Shown here: positions 25,921 to 35,255 of the stretch, one piece after another
Position numbering within the stretch: the stretch's first letter is position 1
Layout of the letters: the number at the start of each line of letters is the position of its first letter
Assembly (NCBI GenBank): GCA_020354125.1
Contig: CP070643.1
Span: forward strand, 1,090,082 to 1,154,081
Source of the DNA: Betaproteobacteria bacterium
Lineage (GTDB): Bacteria; Pseudomonadota; Gammaproteobacteria; Burkholderiales; Eutrophovitaceae
Direction of reading: 5' to 3'
Length of the DNA stretch: 64,000 bases
The notes under the pieces: model-generated
The model's input: the letters and a program-made list of their open reading frames with translations, nothing else
Database searches by the model: none
Told to the model about the DNA's origin: nothing
Program-made: the position numbers and the translations under genes

Positions 25921-28407
25921 TCAGGCCAAGGTCCGGAACACCTCCATCGGCGGCGTTCGCATCAACCGATTGGTACCAGCCACGCCCACCAGCGTCACTA
26001 TCAGCACACCGGCTACCAATCCGGCAATCCACACCGCCGGGTTGATCTGATATGGAATGCCAAGCACCTTCTCGGCCAACCCCCATCCGACCGCGGTTGC
26101 ACCGACTGCGGCTAACAAGCCGGCGACGCCACCAATAAAAACGAACTCGCTGATCTGCAAGAGCCTGAGCTGCCTGCTGGTCGCGCCGAGGGTGCGCATC
26201 ACCGCCGCGTCCATGCGCCGCTCGTCATGGGTCGAGGCAATCGCAGCAAGCAACACCAGAGCACCAGCGATCAGGCTGAAGATGAATACGAACTCGACTG
26301 CCCTGATGACCTGATCCATCATGCGCACCACCTGCCCGAGCACGGCTTCCACGTCGATGACCAGAAAACCGGGGAACTGGCGTATCAGGTCATCGAGAAA
26401 TTCACCTTGGCCCGGAGGCAGATAAAAACTCGTGACCCAGCTCATCGGATATGAATCGAGCAGCCCGGGTGCCGCCAGCACAAAGAAATTGACACGGAAA
26501 GAATCCCACTGCACTTCGCGCAGCGAAGAAATTTCAACCTCGAGGATGTCACCGGCGACGTCGTAGCGCATCACGTCGCCCAGCTCCAGACCAAGGGTTT
26601 CGGCGATACCGGTCTCCATCGAGATCATCCCCTTGCCCTGGTCGCTGTTCTCGAACCAGCGCCCTTCGACGATCCGGTTGTCCTGATACAGGGAGCCGCG
26701 CCACGACAGGTTGAACTCGCGGTTGACGAGCCGCTTGGCGCGCTCGTCGAGGTAATCATCGGCCACCACTGCCTCGCCGTTGATCTCGACAAGACGGCCA
26801 CGCACCATCGGATACAACGCCGGAAAGGCTCGACCGTGCTGCGAAAAATAGTCGCGTAATTCCTCGATCTGATCAGTCTGGATATTCACCAGAAAGCGGT
26901 TTGGTGCGTCCGCCGGCAGTGTTCGTTGCCAACTGGTGAGCAGATCGTTGCGCACCAATGTGAGCAGGATAAGCGACAGCAAGCCGAGTCCGATGGCACT
27001 GACCTGCAATACGCTGCCCATACTGCGGCGCCGGATGTTGGCCAGCCCGGTTCGCCAGCCAAACTGGGCGTCACTGAAAACGCGCCGCAGCAGACGGATC
27101 GCCAGCAGTGTTATCGCGGCGCAGGCCAGCAAGGTCGCAAATACGCCGGCGAGAACGGTCCAGCCCAGATCAAGATCACCGGCCTGCCACAGGATCAACA
27201 GTGCGATGGCCAGGCCACCCAGCAAATAGGCGCTCAACCCGGTCGGATCGGGAACGCCGAGATCACGCCGCAGTACGCGCATGGTCGAGACCTTGCGCAA
27301 TGCAATCAACGGCGGCAGCGCAAAGCCGCCGAGCAAAATGCAGCCAGTGGCAAATCCCTGAAGCATTGGCCACAGTGCAGGCGGCGGCAGCTGCACCTGT
27401 ACCAGCGGAGCAAGAATCGCGACGAGGATTTGTTGCAGCCCCAAACCGACGAAGCTGCCAATGAGCGCGGCAATTGTACCGGCCAACAGGAATTGAAGGC
27501 CGTACAAGGCGAGCAATTCACCCTGAACCGATCCCAGGCAGCGCATCATTGCGCAGGCATCGAAATGCCGTTGCATGTGTCTGCGCGCTGCCAGTGCGAT
27601 TGCCACGCCGGCCAGCACCACGGTCAGCAAGGTCGACAGTCCAAGGAAGCGCTCGGCGCGCTCGAGCCCGGAGCGAATTTCAGGACGCGCATCACGGATC
27701 GTCTCAATACGTTGCCCCGGTTGAATCCTTGCATCGGCAAATTCGCGAAATCCGGCGACGGCGCTCTCTTCTCCCGCGACATAGAGACGATAACGTACTC
27801 GGCTGCCGGGGACGATCAATCCGGTCGACGCCAGGTCCTGCTCGTTGAAGATCAATCGCGGTGAGAGGTTGAGAAAACCGGCACTCGACTCGGGTTCTTC
27901 ACTGACGATCGCCGCGACGTTGAAGCGCCGCTCACCCAGTGTGATCTGGTCTCCAAGCGACAATCTCAGCCGGCGCATCAGTCGTGCATCGACCCACACT
28001 CTACCTGATTGCGGAATAGCGTCGGGTTTGACGTCAACACGGTCAGATGCTGTCTTGATGCGTAGGTGTCCCCGCAGCGGATAGCCGGGACCAACAGCCT
28101 TTACTGCCGTCAGCAGACTGTCATTGGCGAACTGCGTCATGCTGCGAAAACGCACCGAGGACGATGTCTGCAATCCGCTTCGGCCGGCCATCTGAGCATA
28201 CGCAGCGTCAATCGGCCGGTCGGACACAATGACCAGATCGCCGCCGAGCAACTGGCTGGACTCGCGCACAATAGCCCGGCCAACCCGTTCAGCGAAGAAC
28301 GAGACGGTGGTAACACTGGCCACGGCGATAATCAAGGCCACGAACAGAATGCGCATCTCGCCGGCGCGCCAGTCGCGTGCGAACAAGCGCAGCGCCAGGA
28401 GTAACAT
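25921..28407 (-). CDS. FtsX-type ABC transporter permease, YbbP-like
   Basis: An 828-residue permease with two FtsX/MacB_PCD modules and about ten helices. The first helix is near residue 22, a periplasmic domain spans about 45-245, helices follow at about 255-455, then a second periplasmic domain and three closing helices. The YbbP family works with a LolD-like ATPase, here the next gene upstream, in lipoprotein or lipid handling. The ATG at 28407 follows the ATPase stop (28422) by 14 bases. The frame reading further upstream overlaps the ATPase and is not used. Confidence 0.88.
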   Translation of the reverse strand: MLLLALRLFARDWRAGEMRILFVALIIAVASVTTVSFFAERVGRAIVRESSQLLGGDLVIVSDRPIDAAYAQMAGRSGLQTSSSVRFRSMTQFANDSLLTAVKAVGPGYPLRGHLRIKTASDRVDVKPDAIPQSGRVWVDARLMRRLRLSLGDQITLGERRFNVAAIVSEEPESSAGFLNLSPRLIFNEQDLASTGLIVPGSRVRYRLYVAGEESAVAGFREFADARIQPGQRIETIRDARPEIRSGLERAERFLGLSTLLTVVLAGVAIALAARRHMQRHFDACAMMRCLGSVQGELLALYGLQFLLAGTIAALIGSFVGLGLQQILVAILAPLVQVQLPPPALWPMLQGFATGCILLGGFALPPLIALRKVSTMRVLRRDLGVPDPTGLSAYLLGGLAIALLILWQAGDLDLGWTVLAGVFATLLACAAITLLAIRLLRRVFSDAQFGWRTGLANIRRRSMGSVLQVSAIGLGLLSLILLTLVRNDLLTSWQRTLPADAPNRFLVNIQTDQIEELRDYFSQHGRAFPALYPMVRGRLVEINGEAVVADDYLDERAKRLVNREFNLSWRGSLYQDNRIVEGRWFENSDQGKGMISMETGIAETLGLELGDVMRYDVAGDILEVEISSLREVQWDSFRVNFFVLAAPGLLDSYPMSWVTSFYLPPGQGEFLDDLIRQFPGFLVIDVEAVLGQVVRMMDQVIRAVEFVFIFSLIAGALVLLAAIASTHDERRMDAAVMRTLGATSRQLRLLQISEFVFIGGVAGLLAAVGATAVGWGLAEKVLGIPYQINPAVWIAGLVAGVLIVTLVGVAGTNRLMRTPPMEVFRTLA

Positions 28408-28421
28408 CGAGAACGCGTTTT

Positions 28422-29120
28422 TCAAACGCGCACCTCGGCGACGATGCGCCCGGCAGCGAGCTCGATACGGCGCTGGCAACGCGAGGCCAGCCGCTCATCG
28501 TGGGTCACCAGCACCAGCGTGGTACCGCGCTCGCGATTGAGATCGAACATCTGGGTTACGATCTCTTCACCTGTGCGTACATCAAGATTTCCGGTCGGTT
28601 CATCGGCGAAGACCACTTTCGGTCCGACGACAAAGGCCCGGGCTATGGCGACTCTCTGTTGCTCACCTCCCGAAAGCTGGCGCGGGTAATGGTCCAGGCG
28701 ATGGTCCAGTCCGACGCGTCGCAGAATCTCTCGAGCCCGGCGCCGGGCATCTGCCTGGCCAGACAGTTCGAGCGGCAGCATCACGTTCTCCAGCGCTGTC
28801 AGTGCCGGTAACAGCTGAAATGACTGGAATACAAAGCCGATGCGATCGCGCCGCGCGCGGGCACGTCCGTCCTCATCGAGTCCGGAAAGATCTTGCCCGT
28901 CGGTGTAGACGCGACCCGAACTCGGAACATCCAGCCCTGCGAGCAGTGCCAGCAGGGTCGTCTTGCCCGAGCCGGAAGCGCCTACTACGGCAACCGATTC
29001 GCCACTATGGATCTCGACAGAAACATCCTCGAGAATCGTGAGCGTGCGTGAACCGGTGGTGACCCGATGGGTCAAATCAACCGCCTGAACGATGGGAACT
29101 GCTGTTATGTCATTTGCCAT
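28422..29120 (-). CDS. ybbA: ABC transporter ATP-binding protein, LolD/YbbA-like
   Basis: A 232-residue ABC ATPase with Walker A GASGSGKTT, signature LSGGEQQR, Walker B VVFADEP and H-loop THD. It couples with the FtsX-type permease downstream. The start ATG (29120-29118 on the minus strand) overlaps a plus-strand ATG of tesA (29119-29121) in a CATG. The same ybbA-ybbP/tesA layout occurs in E. coli, supporting the assignment. Confidence 0.9.
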   Translation of the reverse strand: MANDITAVPIVQAVDLTHRVTTGSRTLTILEDVSVEIHSGESVAVVGASGSGKTTLLALLAGLDVPSSGRVYTDGQDLSGLDEDGRARARRDRIGFVFQSFQLLPALTALENVMLPLELSGQADARRRAREILRRVGLDHRLDHYPRQLSGGEQQRVAIARAFVVGPKVVFADEPTGNLDVRTGEEIVTQMFDLNRERGTTLVLVTHDERLASRCQRRIELAAGRIVAEVRV

Positions 29121-29721
29121 GTCTTTGCGTGTCGTGGTGTTTCTGTTGTTGGTGTGCGCCTGGCGCGCCAGCTTCGCGGATACCTTACTGGTCCTGGGAG
29201 ACAGCCTGTCAGCCGGCTATGGGCTTCCCACTGGCAGCGGCTGGGTCAGTTTGTTGGAAACGCGACTGGCCGCCGATGAAAAACCGGTCACCGTAGTCAA
29301 TGCCAGCATCAGTGGTGAAACCACCGCCGGTGGCAAGCGACGCATCCAGCGCTTGCTCGATCGCCATCAACCGCATGTTGTAGTGATTGAATTAGGCGCC
29401 AACGACGGCCTGCGCGGCATCCGCATCCCTCTCATCAGGGAAAACCTTTCCGCCATTGTCGATGCTTGTCAGCGACATGGGGCGAGGACACTCGTCGTTG
29501 GCATGCGCATACCACCTAACTACGGGCGCGATTATGGCGAAAAGTTCCACGCGCTGTTCAGGGAAGTCAGCGACAGCTACGGTGCATCACTGGTGCCCTT
29601 TATGCTCGACGGCTTTGCCGACGATCGGGCGCTGTTTCAGGACGATGGCATCCATCCAACCAGTGACGCCCAACCGCTGATTATGGAGAATATTTACGGT
29701 CAACTGAGGCCGTTGCTTTAG
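29107..29721 (+). CDS. tesA: Acyl-CoA thioesterase I / arylesterase (SGNH family)
   Basis: A 204-residue exported SGNH hydrolase of the TesA/ApeA/PldC type, hydrolysing thioesters, lysophospholipids and aryl esters in the periplasm. Signal peptide with hydrophobic core LRVVVFLLLVCAW. The catalytic Ser is in GDSLSAGYG, the Asn in GAND, and the Asp/His pair in DDGIHPT. Two close ATGs (29107 and 29119) are possible; the second directly overlaps the ybbA start on the other strand. It converges with selD 24 bases downstream, across a small GAACCT/AGGTTC hairpin. Confidence 0.9.
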   Translation: MSFAMSLRVVVFLLLVCAWRASFADTLLVLGDSLSAGYGLPTGSGWVSLLETRLAADEKPVTVVNASISGETTAGGKRRIQRLLDRHQPHVVVIELGANDGLRGIRIPLIRENLSAIVDACQRHGARTLVVGMRIPPNYGRDYGEKFHALFREVSDSYGASLVPFMLDGFADDRALFQDDGIHPTSDAQPLIMENIYGQLRPLL

Positions 29722-29745
29722 AACCTATCGCACAGGTTCCAGCGT

Positions 29746-30783
29746 CTACACCACCTCGACCAGCGGATCACCGGCCACCAGCCGCCCGATACGGGTAGCC
29801 GTTTCAAAACCACCTTGGCGAAACACCTCGATGACACTCTGCGTCGCGTCAGGCGCACAGCACACCAGCAGCCCACCGCTGGTCTGCGGATCGGTCAGAA
29901 GATTTCGTTTCCAATCCGCAAACCCTTCCGGCAATTGCGCACCGGCGCCATAACTTGCCCAGTTGCGCGCTGATGCCCCGGTCACGCTTCCGGATTGGGC
30001 GTGCCGCAACGCCGATTCGACAAACGGCAGTTCGTCAAAAGCAATCCGCGCCGCGACCTTCGAACCACGACAGATTTCCAGTACGTGGCCGAGCAGCCCG
30101 AAACCCGTCACGTCCGTAATTGCGTGCACATCAGCCATCGTTGACAGCTGTGCGCCGGGGCGATTGAGGCGCGTAGTAATGTCGATCATCTCGGCATACT
30201 CGGCTGGCTCCAATCGCCCGTCCTTCAACACAGCAGACAAGATGCCTACGCCGAGCGGTTTGCCCAGCACCAACTCGTCGCCGGCGCGAGCCTCAGAGTT
30301 GCGCTTGAGTCGCTCCGGGTGAACCAGTCCAAGCGCGACCAGACCATAGATCGGCTCCGGCGAATCGATCGAATGCCCACCGGCGATGGGAATTCCGGCC
30401 TCCCGGCAGACCGCTTCTCCGCCGGACAGAATCTGTTGAATGACCTCGACTGAAAGCTTGTTCACCGGCATGCCGACAACCGCCAGCGCCATGAGCGGCG
30501 ACGCACCCATGGCGTAGATGTCGGAGATGGCATTGGTTGCTGCGATGCGACCGAAGTCGAAAGGATCATCAACCACCGGGGTAAAAAAATCAGTGGTCGC
30601 GACCAGCGCCTGTGAATCGTTCAAGCGATAGACCGCTGCGTCATCAGCGTGATCGTAGCCGACGAGCAGTTCGGGAAACATGCCGCCGGCGGCCGATTCA
30701 CCGAGCACCTGCGACAGCGTTCCGGGCGCAATCTTGCATCCGCATCCGCCGCCGTGGGCATATTCAGTCAATCTGATTTGCAT
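29746..30783 (-). CDS. selD: Selenide, water dikinase
   Basis: SelD makes selenophosphate from selenide and ATP, the selenium donor for selenocysteine and selenouridine. The 345-residue product begins with the glycine-rich motif HGGGCGCK. The essential residue is Cys (C14), not Sec, and the conserved Lys follows. The AIRS/PurM-like fold is recognisable from GYDHADDAAVY, TTDFFTPVVDDP and DVTGFGLLGH. I used the ATG at 30783 because it aligns with known SelD N-termini. It is divergent from mnmH. No selA or selB is in this window, so selenouridine is the visible selenium sink. Confidence 0.94.
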   Translation of the reverse strand: MQIRLTEYAHGGGCGCKIAPGTLSQVLGESAAGGMFPELLVGYDHADDAAVYRLNDSQALVATTDFFTPVVDDPFDFGRIAATNAISDIYAMGASPLMALAVVGMPVNKLSVEVIQQILSGGEAVCREAGIPIAGGHSIDSPEPIYGLVALGLVHPERLKRNSEARAGDELVLGKPLGVGILSAVLKDGRLEPAEYAEMIDITTRLNRPGAQLSTMADVHAITDVTGFGLLGHVLEICRGSKVAARIAFDELPFVESALRHAQSGSVTGASARNWASYGAGAQLPEGFADWKRNLLTDPQTSGGLLVCCAPDATQSVIEVFRQGGFETATRIGRLVAGDPLVEVV

Positions 30784-30898
30784 ATAGTCTGATTTGAATG
30801 TATTCGATCGGACAAGCAACCGAATCAGACGTAGTAAACTTAGGGTTGGTAGCCGAGCAAGAAGCCCGGTAACCATTTCATTTTGCCCGCCATTGGAA
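30784..30898. promoter_or_regulatory. Divergent selD/mnmH promoter region
   Basis: A 115-bp gap drives two diverging selenium genes, so both promoters lie here. TAGTAAACTT near 30832-30841 could be a plus-strand -10 element; the same string occurs upstream of ilvE. Confidence 0.35.
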
Positions 30899-31990
30899 AT
30901 GAAACAGGACGCGGTCAACGTAGCACAACTTCAGGAGTTTGACGAGATCGTGGATGTGCGTTCGCCGTCCGAATACGAACTCGACCATATCCCGGGCGCG
31001 ATCAATTGTCCGGTGCTGTCCGATGAGGAGCGCGCCCGAGTCGGCACCATTCACGCGCATGAATCGGCGTTCGCTGCCAAGAAGATCGGTGCTGCATTGG
31101 TAGCGCGTAATATTGGGCAACACCTGGAAGAAGCGTTTGCCGATAAGCCGAAGAGATGGCGACCACTGATCTACTGCTGGCGTGGCGGCCAGCGCAGCGC
31201 GTCAATGACCAGCGTGCTGCGCCAAACGGGGTGGGATGCAAGACGGCTCGGCGGCGGCTATAAAGCGTTCCGGCGCCACGTTATCAACGACACGGATCAT
31301 CTCGTCGCCCGGCTCTCATTAAACGTAATCTGCGGGCTGACCGGCAGTGGAAAGAGTGCGCTGCTGCGTGCGCTGAAGGATGAGGGCGGGCAGGTACTCG
31401 ATCTCGAAAGCATCGCCGAGCATCGTGGGTCGGTTCTTGGTGCCGTGCCCGGCAGCACGCAACCGGGGCAAAAGATGTTCGAAAGCCGTGTGTGGCAAGC
31501 GCTGAATAGCTTTGACCCGTCGCGGCAGGTTTACGTCGAGGCCGAGAGCCGGAGAATCGGCGATCTGCGCCTACCCCAATCTTTGATGCACGCCATGCGT
31601 GCATCGCAGTGCGTTACGCTGCAGGCTTCCACAGCCGTTCGCGTTCAGTTGCTGTTACGTGAATATCGGCATCTGGTATCCAGCCCCGCCGAGCTGACTC
31701 CACGTCTGGACGCACTGGTGTGGCTCCATGGCCGCAAGCGCGTAGCGCAATGGAATGCACTCGCGTCTGCCAACGACTGGGAAACACTGGTTCGCGAGTT
31801 GCTCGAGCGGCATTATGACCCAGCCTACCGCAAGTCGTCGCTGTCGAACTATGCAGAAATGACGCACGCGGCTACGTTGAAGGTGACTGAAGCAAGTCCG
31901 GATGAGTTCGTTACCTTGGCGCAAAACCTAATTGCCGAAGAACCGGCGCGCCGAGCCAGTGCAGCCGGACACGCCAGGATTGTGGCGTAA
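30899..31990 (+). CDS. mnmH: tRNA 2-selenouridine synthase MnmH (SelU)
   Basis: MnmH uses selenophosphate from SelD to convert 2-thiouridine to 2-selenouridine at the wobble position of some tRNAs. The 363-residue product has an N-terminal rhodanese domain with the catalytic Cys in YCWRGGQRS (about C93). A P-loop domain follows (GLTGSGKSALL, about residue 143). The ATG at 30899 follows a GGAA-type ribosome site. The longer frame upstream is unnecessary and lies in the selD promoter region. Confidence 0.92.
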   Translation: MKQDAVNVAQLQEFDEIVDVRSPSEYELDHIPGAINCPVLSDEERARVGTIHAHESAFAAKKIGAALVARNIGQHLEEAFADKPKRWRPLIYCWRGGQRSASMTSVLRQTGWDARRLGGGYKAFRRHVINDTDHLVARLSLNVICGLTGSGKSALLRALKDEGGQVLDLESIAEHRGSVLGAVPGSTQPGQKMFESRVWQALNSFDPSRQVYVEAESRRIGDLRLPQSLMHAMRASQCVTLQASTAVRVQLLLREYRHLVSSPAELTPRLDALVWLHGRKRVAQWNALASANDWETLVRELLERHYDPAYRKSSLSNYAEMTHAATLKVTEASPDEFVTLAQNLIAEEPARRASAAGHARIVA

Positions 31991-32073
31991 CACATGAGTT
32001 GTAGTCGTACTGTAGATGTATCGTGCATCGCAGGGGTACTAGCTCAGGGCCGAGTCGGCATGGCCTTTTCCCT

Positions 32074-33003
32074 GTGAAGCTGGCGATCAAGATCGACGTT
32101 GACAGCCTCAGGCCGGCGCTGGTAGGTGCACCACGTCTCGCCGAGGCATTGAAGACAGCCGCCGCTGGCGCCAGTTTCCTGTTCAGCGTTGGTCCGGACC
32201 GCAGCGGACGGCATATCGGGCGACTATTTCGTCGCGGCATGCCGCGGCGGTTGTGGCGGACCTGGCGGGCACGCGATTATGGTCTACGCACTTACCTGTA
32301 TGGCTCACTGCTGCCGGCGCCAGACCTGGGTGTCAGGGCCGCGACCACTTTGCGCGCGGTAAACGATGCCGGTTTTGAAACCGGCGTGCGTGCCTATGAC
32401 TATATTGAGTGGTGCGAAAGCGCGGCAGGCAGCGACGCAGCCTGGATTGGCCGGCAAATGGCACTTGCCCGCGACCGCTACCAGGAAATCGTTGGCGAAC
32501 CAGCGCGCGTGCATGCTGCTGCAGGATGGAAGATGAACCGCTACGCCTACCGTTGTACGCAGCGGCTCGAGTTTTTGTATAGCTCTGATACGCGGGGCAC
32601 GCATCCATTCATTCCGGTGTTTCAGGCCGAAGTGATTTCGTGCCCGCAGTTGCCAACCACACTGCCAACCATGGACGAACTCATGGCCAACGCCGGCATC
32701 TCGGCGCAGCACGTGGTGGCGCAACTGCTTGCCTTGACCGAGGAACCGGGGCCGTGGGGACATGTGTTCTCGGCCAATGCCGCTTTTGAAGGCCTCAAGC
32801 TGCTGCCGCAGTTTGAAGAACTGCTCAGTGGCTGGCGCCAACAGGGTTACGAGATCGTATCGCTTCACGACTATATGCTGTCGATCGACACGCGCGAACT
32901 GCCTTACCACGAAGTAATCACCGGCCCTGTGCCGGGCCGACCCGGCACTGTTGCGCTGCAAGGCAAGGAGTTCCTGAGCTGCGAATATGATGGGCGTGAA
33001 TGA
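32074..33003 (+). CDS. ArnD-like polysaccharide deacetylase-fold protein with an altered metal site
   Basis: A 309-residue protein resembling ArnD, which deformylates undecaprenyl-phosphate-linked 4-formamido-arabinose. The N-terminus KLAIKIDVDS keeps the Asp pair, FSVGPDRSGRH matches the ArnD block, and EYDGRE closes the chain. In ArnD the second metal motif is HAWDHH; here the same position (GVRAYDYIEW) has no His, so the usual HxxxH metal ligands are missing. GTG at 32074 gives the N-terminus expected for ArnD. The gene starts about 80 bases after mnmH and ends about 56 before bcp. No other arn gene is visible. Confidence 0.72.
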   Translation: MKLAIKIDVDSLRPALVGAPRLAEALKTAAAGASFLFSVGPDRSGRHIGRLFRRGMPRRLWRTWRARDYGLRTYLYGSLLPAPDLGVRAATTLRAVNDAGFETGVRAYDYIEWCESAAGSDAAWIGRQMALARDRYQEIVGEPARVHAAAGWKMNRYAYRCTQRLEFLYSSDTRGTHPFIPVFQAEVISCPQLPTTLPTMDELMANAGISAQHVVAQLLALTEEPGPWGHVFSANAAFEGLKLLPQFEELLSGWRQQGYEIVSLHDYMLSIDTRELPYHEVITGPVPGRPGTVALQGKEFLSCEYDGRE

Positions 33004-33059
33004 ACTATCCTTGCTGATTCGCATCCCTCAACAAACACAACCACAACTGGAGACAAAAA

Positions 33060-33527
33060 ATGAGTGACATTCTGACAGGGCTCAAAGTCCCCGACTTCTC
33101 AGCGCCGTCTACCGGCGGCAAGGAATTCCGTCTGTCTGAACTTCGCGGCCAGCCGCTGGTCCTGTACTTCTACCCGAAAGACAGCACGCCCGGATGTACT
33201 GAAGAGGGGCGTCAATTTGCTGCGCTCTATGGCGAGTTTCAGAAGAAAAAATGCGCGATCTACGGCGTTTCGCGGGACAGTCTGCGCTCTCACGACAACT
33301 TCAAGGCGAAGATGCACTTCCCTTTCGAGTTGCTATCCGATCCCGATGAAGAACTGTGCAATATGTTCGATGTGATCAAGATGAAAAACATGTATGGCAA
33401 GAAGGTTCGCGGCATCCAGCGCAGCACGTTTGTCATCGATGGCGATCGCGTGTTGCGACGCGAGTGGCGCGGCGTGAAGGTGCCGGGTCATGCCAACGAA
33501 GTACTGGATGTCGTGAAGTCACTTTGA
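33060..33527 (+). CDS. bcp: Thioredoxin-dependent peroxiredoxin, Bcp/PrxQ type
   Basis: A 155-residue peroxiredoxin that reduces hydroperoxides. The peroxidatic Cys is in DSTPGCTEE (about C46). In E. coli Bcp a resolving Cys lies five residues later; here that position is Arg (CTEEGR), so resolution must use another cysteine (C63 or C99) or another thiol. Strong ribosome site upstream (CTGGAGAC). The remaining family blocks (FYPKDST and SFVIDGDRVLRREWRGVK-like) are intact. Confidence 0.9.
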   Translation: MSDILTGLKVPDFSAPSTGGKEFRLSELRGQPLVLYFYPKDSTPGCTEEGRQFAALYGEFQKKKCAIYGVSRDSLRSHDNFKAKMHFPFELLSDPDEELCNMFDVIKMKNMYGKKVRGIQRSTFVIDGDRVLRREWRGVKVPGHANEVLDVVKSL

Positions 33528-33698
33528 CCGTTAGGCCAACAAAGGAAACCATGACACTCGGACCACGCTACCTTGTGCAACGTTGCCGTTATGTTCCCGG
33601 CAGCAGACCTGTCTCGCCAAAGCCGCGCGGCAACGCGTCGCATCGGTCGATTGCATCTGACACAACACGAATCACTTCTACCAACAACTATAGAACAC

Positions 33699-35123
33699 AT
33701 GCCTGATAGCGAATCGGTCTCCGTCGTTACAAAACTGGCACCACGTCCCAAACTGTTTGTGCTCGACACCAATGTGCTGATGCATGATCCGACCAGTCTG
33801 TTCCGCTTCGAAGAACATGACATCTACATTCCAATGGCAACCCTAGAAGAACTCGATGCACATAAGAAAGGCGTGTCCGAGGTTGCCCGCAACGCGAGAC
33901 AAGCGAGTCGCTTTCTGGATGCCATCGTCAGTAGTGCGCCGAACGGAATCGAAGACGGAATTGAACTTGCAGTTACCGGTAACAGTCAGGCCGGAGGACG
34001 TCTGTTTCTGCAAACCGCGCCGATCGATGAGGATCTGCCGGGCCATGTTGCGCCGGGCAAAGTAGATAATCAGATCATCGGCGTCGTAAAACACTTGCAG
34101 GAGACGCTGGACAAGCGCGAAGTTATTCTGGTTAGCAAGGACATCAACATGCGCATCAAGGCGCATGCACTGGGTCTGGCGGCAGAGGATTATTTCAATG
34201 ATCGGGTACTCGAAGACACCGATCTGTTGTATACCGGCGTTCGCGAACTTCCTCCTGACTTTTGGGACACGCATGGCAAGGACATGGAATCGTGGCAGGA
34301 GTCAGGTCAGACCTACTACCGCATCAGCGGTCCCCTATGTTCCAGCTTGCTACCAAACGAATTCGTCTTCCAGCCTGACGACAAAGCCTTCGAGGCGCGC
34401 GTTATCGATTCCGAGCCAACGAATGCGGTACTGGCAACAGCGAGAGACTTCTCGCACGCCCGCCATGCCGTTTGGGGAATTGCGGCGCGCAATCGCGAAC
34501 AGAACTTTGCCCTGAACCTTTTGATGGATCCGAACATCGATTTCATTACCTTGCTGGGACAAGCGGGTACTGGCAAGACACTGCTGACACTTGCCGCCGG
34601 TCTGAATCAAACACTCGAGCAGAAAATCTACTCGGAAATCATCATCACACGCGTCACCGTATCGGTGGGCGAAGACATCGGATTCCTGCCCGGCACGGAA
34701 GAGGAAAAGATGACACCGTGGATGGGCGCGCTGGAAGACAATCTCGATGTGCTCAACAACATGGACAACGAAGCGGGCGACTGGGGGCGAGCAGCCACAC
34801 GTGATCTGATTCGCTCGCGCATCAAGATCAAGTCGCTCAACTTCATGCGTGGCAGGACATTTATACGAAAATTTCTGATCATTGACGAGGCGCAAAATCT
34901 GACGCCCAAGCAGATGAAAACGCTGATTACGCGCGCCGGACCGGGCACGAAAGTTGTGTGCCTTGGCAACATATCGCAGATTGACACGCCTTACCTTACT
35001 GAGGGCAGTTCCGGACTCACCTACGTGGTGGACCGCTTCAAGGGATGGACGCATTCGGGACACGTCACCTTGCTCAGAGGCGAACGTTCTCGTTTGGCAG
35101 ACCACGCAGGCCAGGTGTTATGA
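33699..35123 (+). CDS. PIN-PhoH fusion ATPase (YlaK-type)
   Basis: A 474-residue PhoH2-type protein. The N-terminal PIN domain (about 18-150, FVLDTNVLMHDP at its start) is a putative ribonuclease, and the C-terminal PhoH ATPase/helicase domain has Walker A GQAGTGKTLLTL (about 287-298) and Walker B FLIIDEAQN. Such fusions unwind and cut RNA in known examples. I chose the ATG at 33699 because the PIN domain starts soon after it. The extra 42 codons upstream are not supported. It sits downstream of bcp with a 171-base gap, so it may have its own promoter. Confidence 0.88.
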   Translation: MPDSESVSVVTKLAPRPKLFVLDTNVLMHDPTSLFRFEEHDIYIPMATLEELDAHKKGVSEVARNARQASRFLDAIVSSAPNGIEDGIELAVTGNSQAGGRLFLQTAPIDEDLPGHVAPGKVDNQIIGVVKHLQETLDKREVILVSKDINMRIKAHALGLAAEDYFNDRVLEDTDLLYTGVRELPPDFWDTHGKDMESWQESGQTYYRISGPLCSSLLPNEFVFQPDDKAFEARVIDSEPTNAVLATARDFSHARHAVWGIAARNREQNFALNLLMDPNIDFITLLGQAGTGKTLLTLAAGLNQTLEQKIYSEIIITRVTVSVGEDIGFLPGTEEEKMTPWMGALEDNLDVLNNMDNEAGDWGRAATRDLIRSRIKIKSLNFMRGRTFIRKFLIIDEAQNLTPKQMKTLITRAGPGTKVVCLGNISQIDTPYLTEGSSGLTYVVDRFKGWTHSGHVTLLRGERSRLADHAGQVL

Positions 35124-35255
35124 CAGCGGGTTTCTGAGTGCAAACTGCCCACGAGCGCTTGCTTGCGGCGGCTAAGTACAGGCGCTACACTGCGACCACA
35201 AATTATGCTCGCTGTGTGCTAAGGATTCACAATATCTAGTAGTCGGATTCGCCGC

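Noticed and set aside
26926..27864. Plus-strand frame of 312 codons rich in Gln and Arg
   Set aside because: Antisense to the FtsX-type permease; low complexity composition from reverse reading of hydrophobic codons.
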